11,133 bases of DNA from Tetmemena sp. SeJ-2015 (lineage: Eukaryota; Ciliophora; Spirotrichea; Sporadotrichida; Oxytrichidae). The notes below the pieces were generated by a model. That model did no database searches. It saw nothing but the letters and a program-made list of their open reading frames with translations, and was not told the DNA's origin. This document shows, piece after piece, positions 1 through 8,700 of this stretch (position 1 is the stretch's first letter; every line of letters starts with the position of its first letter). Location of the stretch: positions 1 through 11,133 of the forward strand of contig JAJKFJ010014330.1 of assembly GCA_027382625.1 (NCBI GenBank), read 5' to 3'. A program made the translations under genes and the position numbers.

Positions 1-2553
1 TGTTCCCTCTGCCAACCATCTATTTCTGGTAGTTAATTTGCTCAAGTTTCCTTTTCTTCTTGGTTCCTCCACCTCCTATTATGCTACCTGCAGTCATGGG
101 GTTCACTTGCATTTATTGATCAGCTAATTCATCTTGAGCGTTAATCGCACACCGAACTGGTTCGTAGTCATCGTTGAATTCGTTATTGAGTGTTGCTTTT
201 GGCATCACTCCAGATGTCTACGATTTATTCACGTTGTCTTTTTATTAGTGGAAGAATATAATCATCAAAACATATTGAAGTTTTGCCTTGTGGCTTGAAA
301 ATTAGCCCAGTTCATACTTGTCTATTCCAAGTGCTTTACTCTGTTTAAATAAATTTACTTAAAGGTTTTCAAGCACTTTCTTCTCTTTGACAAGTCGAGA
401 AACATCGTTGTATGAGTCTTTGCCTGTATATTCTTCAAGAATATTTATCCTGTCTCTTAGATCTTCATTCTCGTTCTGCAACTGGAAGATGTCTGCATTC
501 AAATTATCAATCATCTCACTCTTATAGTAAATCAAAACTTATTATGAGGACTCTACTTCTGAATAGTCTCTCTGAGGTTTAGATTACTTTGGAGCACTTC
601 CTTCATCATATTTACTGTATGAATAATGCGCTCTGTGATTGCATCTTTGCTTTCATTGGCGGCACTTGGTAGACCTGCAGATGCAAGAGGCTTATTCATA
701 TTGGCTATGTTTTGGAGTGTCTCACTCTTGTCTTTGAAGAATTTCTCGATGTTGTCCTTGTCTTTTATTATACGCTCTGTGATAATTGATCTTCTATCTG
801 CACTTGTGTCACCTCCTCTCTTTTCAGTAATTGCAGACGAGGCAGACCCCTAACGAATGGGATCTTGCTAAGAAGCCATTAGTGAAAGATCTGGAGTGAT
901 GCGAGAATTTGAAGCTGCTGTGCCTGGCATTAGAACATTTTTAAGGTTTTGTTTAATGGTGTTTGGATTTTGACCAGTGATCTAGCTCAGGAATTGAATC
1001 GTATCATTTGCTTTTGCTAGCTCTTCGTTGAGAAGCTTGTTTTGCTTTTTCAAATCTTCAATCAGCCGCATCTTTGGATCGTCATTTCTAATGGGTTTAT
1101 TGGATATGTAACTCGCCTTTCCTGCATACTGAAGAGTGTTTATATTCTCTTCGACATACATATCACAAGGGTTGAGACAGGCAATCATTAGACAGTAGCT
1201 GTTTCCTCCTAAACTTTGTCTCAAAAGAGAAGTAAGTTTAGACTCACGATAAACATCTAGACATAGATCAATATTATTCGTTTGAGATAAGGTATGTAAT
1301 TTGTATTAGCCCCTCCGTTTGAGGTTTAGTTTTAGCTTTTCTTGTCTGTGAGGGCAGTAATAACTTATCTGAGTGTGAATAAGGATTTATTGATATCTAT
1401 GGATTCCTTATTTGCCACATTTCCGGTAAATGCTTATCTCTCTGAGCCAGCTAAATCAACCAGCTACAGTTTGGAAGTGATAACATTCTCAGGATATCTC
1501 AAATCCACCTGCTCTATGGTTAGACTCAGCATCTTTTTAAAAATATATCGTATGGGATCTGCTAGATGAATTATTCATATTGTGCGAGGCAACTACCTTA
1601 TTTCGGATTCCGAAGTGATAAAGAGCAAGTACATCATCTGGAGATCGGCACTCAAAGGTGTACAAGTTTTCTACTGTAAAGTGGTCCTATTTATTCCACT
1701 TTAGCTTTAAACCTGGTCCATCATTTATCAAACGTTTAAGCTGAGCTTTATTCAGCAAGTCAAAAATTTTCTCCTTGTAGATTTGCAAGTATGAGCAGTA
1801 TACTGTGAACAAATGAATTGAATTTAACTTTACATAACTTTAAGTGAACTTTTTCTTCTGGAGATTTTGTTATTGCTTGATGAGGTCAAATAGCAGCTAA
1901 ATAGACCTTGGAACTATGCCCTCGTTTTCTCCATGCTCAATTATGGGCTGAGGTATGCCTTTATCATTAGATCTGTATTTGTAGCCTTCCATAGTGAATG
2001 TCTTTCCAGATCCGGTTTGACCATAGGCAAATACAGTAGCATGGTATCCCTAAAATAATGGGTTACGGATATCTATTGAAAAGAAAAATTGATAATTTCA
2101 CCATAGCACTCTAATATCCGAAACTATCTCACAAAATTAACCACTCTAATATTCTCTTAAAACTTTTTTATCCTTGCAAGAATTCATTGAGAGATGATTG
2201 TATTTGCATAAGAATGAATGATCTCTGAAAATATAGCTCCAGAAGGTCAAAATTTCACTTACATCTACAACTTGCTTAATCATTTCTGCAACCTCCACTC
2301 TATCGAAGACCTTCCTCTGGGAAGTTTCTTATCCAAGCACGAAGTCAAATTGAGAATTCTTGTACAGATTATTCCTGTCGTGCAACACACTACAAATTCA
2401 TTGAACAAAATGCTCCTCTCATTATAAGCCTTACTTGATGCAGGAATTTTGCAAATCAACTTCAAGTTTGTTATCTGAGTGACCTTGGCGAACTTCATCC
2501 TCGAGCAGAGGCCTTATGCGCACAGCAACTTTAATGTTCGCAGCTTATATCAT
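1..2553 (-). CDS. Kinesin, motor domain plus coiled coil (3' end outside window)
   Basis: ATP-driven microtubule motor. The start is ATG at 2553-2551, followed at once by an in-frame TAA read as Gln. After removal of six IESs and one intron the N-terminus carries VAVRIRPLLEDE. Next come GYHATVFAYGQTGSGKT (P-loop near residues 84-91, at 1999-2022), SSSRSHT (switch I), LVDLAGSER (switch II), INKSL, YIPYRESKLTSLL and SLGGNS. After the motor the chain turns into heptad-like Lys/Glu/Leu stretches (about 1100-950 and 500-350), typical of a coiled-coil stalk. A GGGGTKKKRK-type basic stretch lies near the window edge. The joined length is 710 codons plus one base, exactly the phase seen at base 1. 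TGA never occurs in frame after joining. The family is certain. The subfamily is not; the motor faintly recalls the KIF4/KIF7/KIF27 type (GIVPRSI). It is divergent from the small gene at 2609. Confidence 0.93.
243..276. other. Candidate IES, 30 bp, pointer TATT
   Basis: TATT at 243-246 and 273-276. The insert is in frame and contains no TGA, so the frame does not prove it. It encodes a hydrophobic decapeptide (YVLMIIFFHQ) inside an otherwise polar region of the kinesin tail. Its removal joins AKLQ to QKDNVNKS smoothly. Confidence 0.5.
521..542. other. IES, 17 bp, pointer CTTAT
   Basis: CTTAT at 521-525 and 538-542. Upstream the kinesin frame hits TGA. Removing 17 bp joins SPHNK to SEMIDNL and restores the coiled-coil frame. 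An 18-nt GT-AG reading does not restore the frame. Confidence 0.8.
1248..1290. other. IES, 38 bp, pointer GATAA
   Basis: GATAA at 1248-1252 and 1286-1290. It splits the conserved kinesin motif IPY/RESKLT. Removal gives NYIPYRESKLTSLL exactly. No GT-AG boundaries fit this join. Confidence 0.93.
1531..1549. other. IES, 16 bp, pointer ATC
   Basis: ATC at 1531-1533 and 1547-1549. It lies directly after the switch I motif SSRSH. Removal turns a broken frame into SSSRSHTMLSLTIEQVDL, as expected of a kinesin. A one-base homopolymer error in the T/A run would also restore the frame, but gives a longer, less typical loop. Confidence 0.82.
1805..1849. other. IES, 39 bp, pointer GTGAAC
   Basis: GTGAAC at 1805-1810 and 1844-1849. 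The insert is in frame, but it interrupts the conserved motor strand. Removal gives KKKFTVYCSYLQIYKEKIFDLL, the usual kinesin pattern. Confidence 0.9.
2050..2262 (-). other. Spliceosomal intron in the kinesin, 213 nt
   Basis: 5' GTAAGT at 2262-2257 and 3' TTTTAG ending at 2050. It lies between QVVD and GYHATVFAYGQTG in phase 0. Splicing rebuilds the conserved run into the P-loop. No direct repeat at the ends gives the right frame, so this is an intron and not an IES. Confidence 0.88.
2107..2152. other. Candidate IES inside the intron, 35 bp, 11-bp pointer CACTCTAATAT
   Basis: CACTCTAATAT at 2107-2117 and again at 2142-2152. This is the longest exact repeat of this type that I found in the window. 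It lies inside the kinesin intron, so the reading frame cannot test it. Confidence 0.6.
2381..2454. other. IES, 69 bp, pointer TGCAA
   Basis: TGCAA at 2381-2385 and 2450-2454. The insert carries two in-frame TGAs. Removal joins KLEVDLH to DRNNLYKNSQFDFVLG and places the P-loop at the usual distance from the N-terminus. Confidence 0.93.
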
Positions 2554-2608
2554 TTATAATAAAAATTAAAATATTTACTTTTCTTCCTAACACTAACTGT
2601 GGGTACTC
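2554..2608. promoter_or_regulatory. Divergent intergenic region between the kinesin and the small gene
   Basis: Fifty-five AT-rich bases separate the kinesin ATG (minus) from the first plus-strand ATG of the small gene. Both 5' leaders and promoters must fit here or overlap the neighbouring coding DNA. No specific element was recognised. Confidence 0.5.
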
Positions 2609-2657
2609 ATGATATTCGGGAGAAGATAAAATAGAAAAATTGGAATAAGGAATGATA
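2609..2657. other. Candidate IES at a start codon, 43 bp, pointer ATGATA
   Basis: ATGATA at 2609-2614 and 2652-2657. The pointer contains the ATG. With or without excision the same protein start (MIIILKNAF) can be read, so coding does not decide. The 2609 copy unexcised reads a different frame. Confidence 0.5.
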
Positions 2658-3071
2658 ATTATATTAAAAAATGCTTTTGAGCACGAATCAAACTTCCAAG
2701 GGAAACTTGGATTTCTCGTAGGCATATTTTTTCCGCTCTCAGCTAATTGTCCTTAAAATAAATTTATAGATTCGAATCTGATGACTCAGTTGACAAGATA
2801 ACAGAGGAAATAAGAAGGATGAAGAAGATTATTCACTCTGGCGATTAAAGACCCTACTTACTAAATCCTAAGGAAAAGTTACTCTACAAACAAGTTACTA
2901 AAAATCTCAGAATCATAGAGCAACAGCAGATAGCCTTCCAAAAAGAAGAGGAGACAATTCAAAGCTTCGACAAGCAAGCGCAGTCATACTTTTCTAAAGT
3001 TTATCGTTATGATCATTTTGATAGGAATTCAAAATTTTGATGGAAAATAACCCAAAAGCATTTCACTTTGA
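2652..3071 (+). CDS. Small charged protein, 103 aa
   Basis: Not recognised. The joined segments are 2652-2689, 2779-3022 and 3042-3071, giving 104 codons with TGA at 3069-3071. The protein starts MIIILKNAFEHESDD and continues with helical, Lys/Glu/Gln-rich sequence (EEIRRM, NPKEKLLYKQ, EQQQIAFQKEEE), with no membrane segment or signal peptide. It ends YDHFDGKQPKSISL. A short coiled-coil or scaffold role is possible but is inference. The start is the first ATG in frame after a TGA at 2610; the repeat ATGATA at 2609 may bring the start to 2609 after excision. The gene is divergent from the kinesin. Its last nine bases overlap the minus-strand gene that ends at 3063. Confidence 0.7.
2684..2778. 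other. IES, 89 bp, pointer CGAATC
   Basis: CGAATC at 2684-2689 and 2773-2778. The unprocessed frame runs into other frames and stops. Removal joins NAFEHE to SDDSVDKITEEIRR in one open frame. Confidence 0.85.
3015..3041. other. IES, 19 bp, pointer ATTTTGAT
   Basis: ATTTTGAT at 3015-3022 and 3034-3041. Without excision TGA occurs at 3038-3040. With it the protein ends DHFDGKQPKSISL and stops at 3069-3071. The eight-base pointer is long for so short an insert. The alternative is an ordinary stop at 3038. Confidence 0.72.
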
Positions 3072-3988
3072 ACTATGAGTAGCTTATTTTTCTAACTTCT
3101 TTGGAGTTGTTTAGGGTATATTTATGATGCTCTTATTTGTATTACTCCATCCGTTGAGAAAACTTCTATTGCTGCTATTTTTGTCTGTATTTTATTGGCT
3201 ACCGCTCTTAGATTTACCCCCTTGTGATCTTTTTAATTTCTAAAAAACTTTTTATATAATAGAGTGACTTACAAAAACATTGCTTTGAGAACCTTTTCTA
3301 TTAAAATATTGCTTGGCTCCTCCTACTTAAATAAGAGATCCAGCGTTATTACGAGAAACTTGAGGATTAGTTGTAGTAGTTATCTCTACTTTGCTGAGAG
3401 AGCTTGGCATAAAATTACTACTTTGAGTTATGAGAGCTTTAGTGATTCTACTACTACTCCTGCTTTCAAGGTCTCTCTGGTTAGTTCCTCTTGATGCTAA
3501 ATCTCTGAGGGAGCTTAGTCTTTTACTTCTCGAGAGTGGACGAGAGTGAGTAGCTATAGAGTCTGTGTTAGCATTTGAAGTTGCATCACTCTCCTCACTA
3601 TTTTCAAGCTGCTGTTCTTGAATAGGTTGCTTTTCATAAGGATTCTTTGAGCTTGCCAAGCTCTGATTTTTTGACTATAAGCTGTTCTTCCCAACTATAC
3701 TGACAGATTCCTTTTTGAATCTTGAAGCAATTAAATACTCAGATAAATTAAATTTGCAAACTACATCCTACCTCCAATTACCATAGCTTTTTACTCATTC
3801 GAAGCAATATTCTAATACGGTTTTTCCAAGGGCAGCTAACTTAATGGCTCATCTATTACAGGGTTTACAGTTTAAGAGATAATTCTATCTATGGAATTGT
3901 CAATCTCTTGAGTTGGCATCGAAGTAATAATTTCAGGCAAGTAGCTATTACTCAAAATATCGATCGTGTTAGTTAAAGTCAAATTCAT
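3063..3988 (-). CDS. Ser/Asn/Gln-rich hypothetical protein, 278 aa
   Basis: Not recognised. ATG at 3988-3986. After removal of one IES (3736-3797) and one intron (3240-3272) it is 279 codons ending in TGA at 3065-3063. The N-terminal part (about 1-65) is mildly hydrophobic/acidic (MNLTLTNTIDILSNSYLPE). From about residue 80 it is low-complexity, Ser/Arg/Asn/Gln-rich (SRPLSRSKRLSSLRDL, RSSSR) with many possible phosphorylation sites and no membrane segment. It looks largely disordered. It follows the gene ending near 4141 on the same strand by about 150 bp, so the two could be parts of one gene if a further IES joins them; I found no pointer pair giving the right frame. It is tail-to-tail with the small plus gene, overlapping it by nine bases. 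Confidence 0.75.
3240..3272 (-). other. Short intron, 33 nt
   Basis: GTAAGT at 3272-3267 and a T-rich 3' end TTTTTTAG ending at 3240, on the minus strand in the Ser-rich gene. It is in frame without TGA, so coding does not prove it, but both splice signals are strong. Splicing joins SQSNVF to KLKRSQ. Confidence 0.7.
3736..3797. other. IES, 56 bp, pointer TACTCA
   Basis: TACTCA at 3736-3741 and 3792-3797. Removal joins QNIASNE to YLIASRFKKESVS and shifts the frame by the needed two bases; downstream the Ser-rich frame is open to its stop. Confidence 0.8.
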
Positions 3989-4140
3989 GGTATAAACAAA
4001 AATTTAGCAAAAAATTCTTAGGAAAAATTTATTCAAGTTATGCATTTATTCAATCTTCAAAATTGTTCTTTTAATTATCATAAAATGATTAAAATGTTAT
4101 CACCAAGTTAATCATAAAAAAATCGTACCAAATTTTTGAA
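3989..4140. other. AT-rich spacer between two minus-strand genes
   Basis: About 150 very AT-rich bases between the probable stop of the upstream gene and the ATG at 3988. Nothing specific was recognised. If the 41-bp IES at 4143-4187 is not removed, the upstream gene would read on to TGA at 4052-4050. Confidence 0.5.
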
Positions 4141-5667
4141 TCAGTCATTTAACATTGTTATTTTAATAAATTCTACTTTACTTAGTCTTTCTTGTGTGAA
4201 CTTTTAGAATCCAAACTTTGATTAAGATTCTGGAGTTAACTTCTTCTGGTAAAATCAAGTGCAAAATTAGGAGTCTGTCTGGATGAAATAGCCTATCCTT
4301 TTTTGGGTAAGTTCTCTAGTCCTATCTCATAAAGTGATTAAGGATCCATATCTCCGTTAATTAAAGATTTCCTTCTTTAAGATTAAGATCCTAGATAGCC
4401 CTAAACAGACCGATTTACACTGAATCTCCTTACCCGAAATAAAGATTAAGCAGTTTAAACATCCTCAACGCGGATAGAGGGAGAAAGAGAAACCAGATTT
4501 TAAATTGATTTCAACTGCGATTATTGAACAGCGATCTGGTCTTGAACACTCTTTCTCATTAACTTTCTCTTTCTTATAAGATTTTCAACTGAGCCTTACT
4601 TTCTTTCTTAAAGCTTTTCTAATAAGGATTCCGGCTGCTAAATTCAATTAAAGACAATATATTGAATTATTTTAGAAGGAAAATTTTTAATTCTAACTTC
4701 CTAAATAGGGATATTGCTGATGCTTTCTCTCTTTGAAAGCAACTATTGATTGCTCTTTCTGTTGTAATGTTTATCAATTGCTCCTCCATAGTTAAGAATC
4801 ATCTTCGAGAGTCTTTCTCTATCTCTTGCGCTAAGCTAATTATCTGTAAAATCAATTAAATTTAACTAATATATTTCTGCATTCTGATTAGAATCTTGCC
4901 TCGCGTTTTGATGATCATCATATTCATCCTCATCACAATTTTGCAATACTCTTTCAACTGAAAGCCCATAGTTAATGCCTGTTGTTCTTTTGTGTGCGAA
5001 CTGCTGAACTTAAAAGTTCTTAGAGCTAATAACTTCCTGCAGATTTTTGTAAGGATTCGCAGCATAAGAAAAAAACAACTTAAATAATAAAAATAATGCT
5101 CTCTAGATGTAAAACTTTTAGCGTTTTTACCACTAAAAGGATCAGACTATGAAGATTTGAGCAAGTCGAACCTTGCTCTGATGTCATCTTGAAATTTGTA
5201 AAAGTTCCTCTTCCTTTATTTTTTGTCCTACAAGTCTCTCAGGGACATGTCATTCATTTTCTGCATCCTAAAAATGAAACAGAAAAGATAAAGCTTCCTT
5301 TATTGTTAAGATTCGGAATAAAGGATTTGCGGGTGGAGACTCTCACTTTCTCGATCATGACTATTGTTTCTTTAGCTCTTTTTATCACTTCCTTGTGCCC
5401 TATTATTGAAGTATTCTTTATTACTTTGTCTCTGATAATAAAAGTATAGTTATAGAAAATATTATGATCGACTGATTAATTGAATTTGCTAGCCTCATTT
5501 AATTTTTACTCTAAGCCTTCAAATAACTCCTTCTCTGCCGCCATATTTTTCTGCAAATTATCCATTCCTTTGGAAGCCTCTAGTTTCTTGCCAGCGAGAG
5601 AGTTTTATAATAAAATGTTTAAAAATAACAAGTTCTGATGAATCTTCTTCGCAAACTGCGCTTGCAT
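4141..5667 (-). CDS. Gln/charged-rich hypothetical protein, about 409 aa
   Basis: Not recognised. ATG at 5667-5665. Seven IESs removed give 410 codons ending at TGA 4143-4141. The N-terminal third is helical and charged (AGKKLEASKG, AAEKELFEGLEQKLNEASKF), likely coiled coil. Next comes a basic stretch (DLQDKKQRKRNFYKFQDD), an acidic DEDEYDD patch, ARDRERLSKMILNYGGA, then LLEKLQERKQ and RKRKLMRKS, and a Ser/Arg-rich C-terminal part with several RRxS-like sites (QRRKS, TRRS). No membrane segment remains after excision: the apparent hydrophobic runs all lie in IESs. The start is the first ATG; it faces the RUN-domain gene across 67 bp. If the last IES is kept the protein extends to TGA at 4052-4050 (454 codons with an AT-rich tail). 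A cytoskeletal or scaffold role is only a guess. Confidence 0.75.
4143..4187. other. Candidate IES that creates a stop, 41 bp, pointer AGTC
   Basis: AGTC at 4143-4146 and 4184-4187. Removal brings the frame to SSHKKD followed directly by TGA. Without removal the frame runs 44 more AT-rich codons to TGA at 4052. Confidence 0.4.
4641..4693. other. IES, 48 bp, pointer AATTC
   Basis: AATTC at 4641-4645 and 4689-4693. The insert is in frame but holds TGA. Removal joins IPIQEVRI to QQPESLLEKLQERKQ. Confidence 0.8.
4836..4870. other. Candidate IES, 30 bp, pointer CTAAT
   Basis: CTAAT at 4836-4840 and 4866-4870. In frame and without TGA. Very AT-rich. Removal joins NAEIYQ to LSARDRERLSK. Confidence 0.5.
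5051..5142. other. IES, 86 bp, pointer AAGGAT
   Basis: AAGGAT at 5051-5056 and 5137-5142. Removal joins LLKSSQSDP to YKNLQEVISSKNF and links two long open segments into one gene. Confidence 0.82.
5266..5299. other. Candidate IES, 30 bp, pointer TCCT
   Basis: TCCT at 5266-5269 and 5296-5299. In frame, no TGA, but encodes KLYLFCFIFR in the middle of a polar stretch. Removal joins SESQQQ to RMQKMNDM. Confidence 0.55.
5433..5468. other. IES, 32 bp, pointer TGAT
   Basis: TGAT at 5433-5436 and 5465-5468. Removal joins KFNQSVD to QRQSNKEYFNNRAQ. The alternative ATCAG repeat (40 bp) leads to an early TGA. Confidence 0.75.
5601..5634. other. IES, 30 bp, pointer AGTT
   Basis: AGTT at 5601-5604 and 5631-5634. 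In frame, no TGA. The insert encodes a Leu/Phe-rich decapeptide, and removal joins AKKIHQN to SLAGKKLEASKG. Confidence 0.62.
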
Positions 5668-5734
5668 TAAATAAGTAGAGTAAGGAGATAAAATTCAAGA
5701 AAAATTAGAAATAATAATTTGTATTAATCGTAAA
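5668..5734. promoter_or_regulatory. Divergent intergenic region, 67 bp
   Basis: This short AT-rich stretch holds both promoters and 5' leaders of the minus gene starting at 5667 and the plus gene starting at 5735. No specific motif was recognised. Confidence 0.5.
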
Positions 5735-8700
5735 ATGCTCTAATTTATCAAAGCCAACACTTAAAAGCTATAAGAAAAGGTCTCTCAGACCATTTAAGAG
5801 GTGCAGAACACTAAATTTGTAGAGAATGTGTAAAAATTTATGGATGATACTGATGAAGGATATGAACAGCCCATCGATTTAGAGGAGGAGAAACTCACTA
5901 TGAGTGAGAAACTTTCCTTAATCATAAATAAGTCTCAACTCCTCACAGATAAAGAAAAGACATTCATCTTTGAGTATGTCAATAGCAATCCGTAAAATGT
6001 TCAGACAGGAGAATCCATTGACAGATTTGGAAGGAACCTTGTCATCGTACTCAATCTGTTCTTTGAGTATGGATATCTTGAGATGTCTCCACTCACAAAG
6101 CATATAGCTCCACACTACTGGGATCTCATTTCTACTCACTTTAGTTCCTACTCATCAGTCTCTTATATCCCATTTTTATGTTAGGTTGTCATAATAATTT
6201 GATCCTCTAAGTGCTAAGCGAAAACAAGGAGCCTGCAGAGTGTGCTTTGAGTTGGATTACCTTGACTCTAAATGAGCAGGATGTGCTTTACTATTGCATG
6301 CAAGAGATAATGTCTAACTCTCAGTTTTTGAGCCACTATGACCCCAAGTTGAGCTTCTTCCACAGTAATAAGCAAGATTTACTTAGATCGAGCAGAGTCA
6401 TCTATCAATACAAACTTAGTCTCAATAATAAACTTAATGAGAGGTACTAAGCCTACCTAACTGAGAGTTTAAAGATGAGGATGCAATAAAATCTTGGAAT
6501 AGAGGCCAGAGACAGTGTCAAAGTAAAATCTACTTCATAAGAGTAGACAAATACTCAAGGTGCTCTGAATTCTCAAACTTAAAATCAGGAGCAAGATGAA
6601 GTTATTTAAAATGAAGAGATATCAGATAAAAGTGTCAAGGCATAGATCTTAAACGAGGAGCTGGAAAGTTTTGTTTATAAATTATTTTAAGTAACGTGTC
6701 GCTTCAAGAAAATAATAAAGCAAATCTTTAAGACAAACTTCCTCAATAAGACTCTAATTATGATAACAAGACAGAAGATATGCAGACTCCTTCTTAAATA
6801 TAGTTTGAAATATATCTTTATATTTAAGCAATTGACCAAGTTTAGAATCCCCTTGAATAGTTAGTTATTACATAGTCATCAAGAATAGAATAAAGTGATG
6901 ACCTCATCTCACTTTCAAAGAGAAAATAGATTTAGAATTTTGATCAGAAAAGTTCGCATGAAAATTCCCAATTTCCTTAATAGCAAATGCATTCGAACTA
7001 AAAAGATATTTATGAATACAAGATGTAATCAGAGATAGCACTTTTTTAATCAAGCACTATCCTTTAACCAGAAAAGCAAAATACGAAGATGCAAAAGAAA
7101 TAAGATATGCAACTTTTGTATTAAGAATATGCTGAAAGTATAAATTTTGACGAGTAGCTTGAAAGTTATAGGAAAGATACATTTGCACCTAGAACTTCAA
7201 GACTCAACTTATTCCAGAAAACTGAATTAAACTCAAATTCATCTTAAAAGGTCACATAATAATCCTCCGCTACGGTATAGAGAGAAATTTCACCACTTAT
7301 AATAAAGAATAATGGCTCACCGAGCTTTGGAAATTAACTTCCCTCAGAAAATAATGATATCAGTCAAAGATACTTTAATAATTAAAAAGAGACAGATTTT
7401 AATTTCAATTCATTCAAGTATATGTCTGGAATGAGCGCATATGATTCAGGAGCTAATGGATTTTTATGGTCAGATTAATATGAGAGCTCTGAATAGCATA
7501 ACTAATAGTTTAATTAAAATTAAAAGAGCATGAATATGTTGAAAAATCAGCTTAAAAAACATTCTCATAATCCCTTTTACGAATCTAATGATGTTGGGAC
7601 TGATCAAAATAGGAAAGACTACAAGCACAAAGATAATTATCCTCAAAATGAGAAAAGAAATCAGGATTAAAATTAATATTATAAATTTAGCTTTAAAGAG
7701 CAAATATTTCTCTAAAATTTGGGCTGCATTAATTCCAATGCATTCGTTTTCTTGATCAGCAGAAATAGAGTTAATTCTTAAATTGTCTGAATTTGACTCA
7801 TATGATTGCTCTTAATGAATTAAGAGGATATATCTTAAGTAAAAAAAATGCCACTTTATCTCACCTCCATTTAATGCCCAATTTGAATTAAAATTAGCAT
7901 TCGCTTCAGAAGAATAATGATATATTTTTTTATTTATGCATCATAAGAGCAAGCAATAATTATAATTTAAAATGCATTTTGATAATCAAAACTAATTTAA
8001 TAATAGCTCATAAAAAATGAAGACGGTTTTGATAATAGAGAAATATCTCCTCTTCGTTTTCTTGAGGGTGGAGATTAAATAAGGGCAAACCTTAGGAATT
8101 CTAAAATAAGCATGTAACAAGTTGCATTTTTTATGAATGAGATGATTTTATATTGCCTTTCTAAAGAATTATTTGAAATCTGGATCTACTCCAGAGGCGA
8201 AATCAATCTAAAGAAGTATAATAGAACTTAAAAATTCAGAGTAAACATTCTTGTCAGAGTTTCAGTCAATACTAACAAAGAAAGAATACAATCAATCAGC
8301 GGTTGATCGTTTCTTCAAAAAGAATACTAGTCGCTTTGCTCCTAATACTCCATAGACAGCTTGCCATAATTGTGGTAAAGGCCTGAATACTGTCTGGTCA
8401 AAGATAACTCTAAAACGAAAATTCTGCAATTTCTGCATGGCTGATGTATGCTCTAAAGATTGTCTGTCAGATGAAAAGTTTGTGATCCCACGCGAGTTTA
8501 CCCTAAGATATGACCTTGAGCAGAAGTAAGTGTGCAAGCATGCAGCTATATTCCTTAAGAGAAGGACCTATGTTAAAATTACAAATAATCATCCTCAGGT
8601 GATGTTGCGCTAGCAGCTTTTTGAATTTATGATCTCTCGAAGGAAACTTCATAAAGTTTTTGATGGCATCAAGTGTGTAATAAATTAAAATTTTGTGATG

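Noticed and set aside
4617..4696. TTCTAA repeat pair, 74 bp apart, as an IES
   Set aside because: It restores a competing frame (MEEQLINI...) only; the main frame is repaired by the AATTC pair and agrees with all other joins of the gene.
4862..5187. A gene start at ATG 5187-5185 (MTSEQGSTC) joined by AATC or AAATCT repeats
   Set aside because: It can be joined in frame, but the other frame is open from much further upstream and joins perfectly through the AAGGAT pointer, making one longer gene.
5189..5449. Plus-strand open frame that looks like a small membrane protein
   Set aside because: It is the reverse strand of the Gln/charged-rich gene and its inserts; the minus-strand frame is coherent after IES removal and the hydrophobicity comes from AT-rich antisense sequence.
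7470..7703. Minus-strand hydrophobic Ile/Leu-rich open frame
   Set aside because: Antisense of the Asn/Lys-rich linker of the RUN-RH gene, whose plus-strand frame is open here for over 1 kb.
7913..7960. AATAAT repeat, 42 bp apart, as an IES
   Set aside because: Frame-neutral and still runs into TGA at 8018; the AATGA pair repairs the frame.
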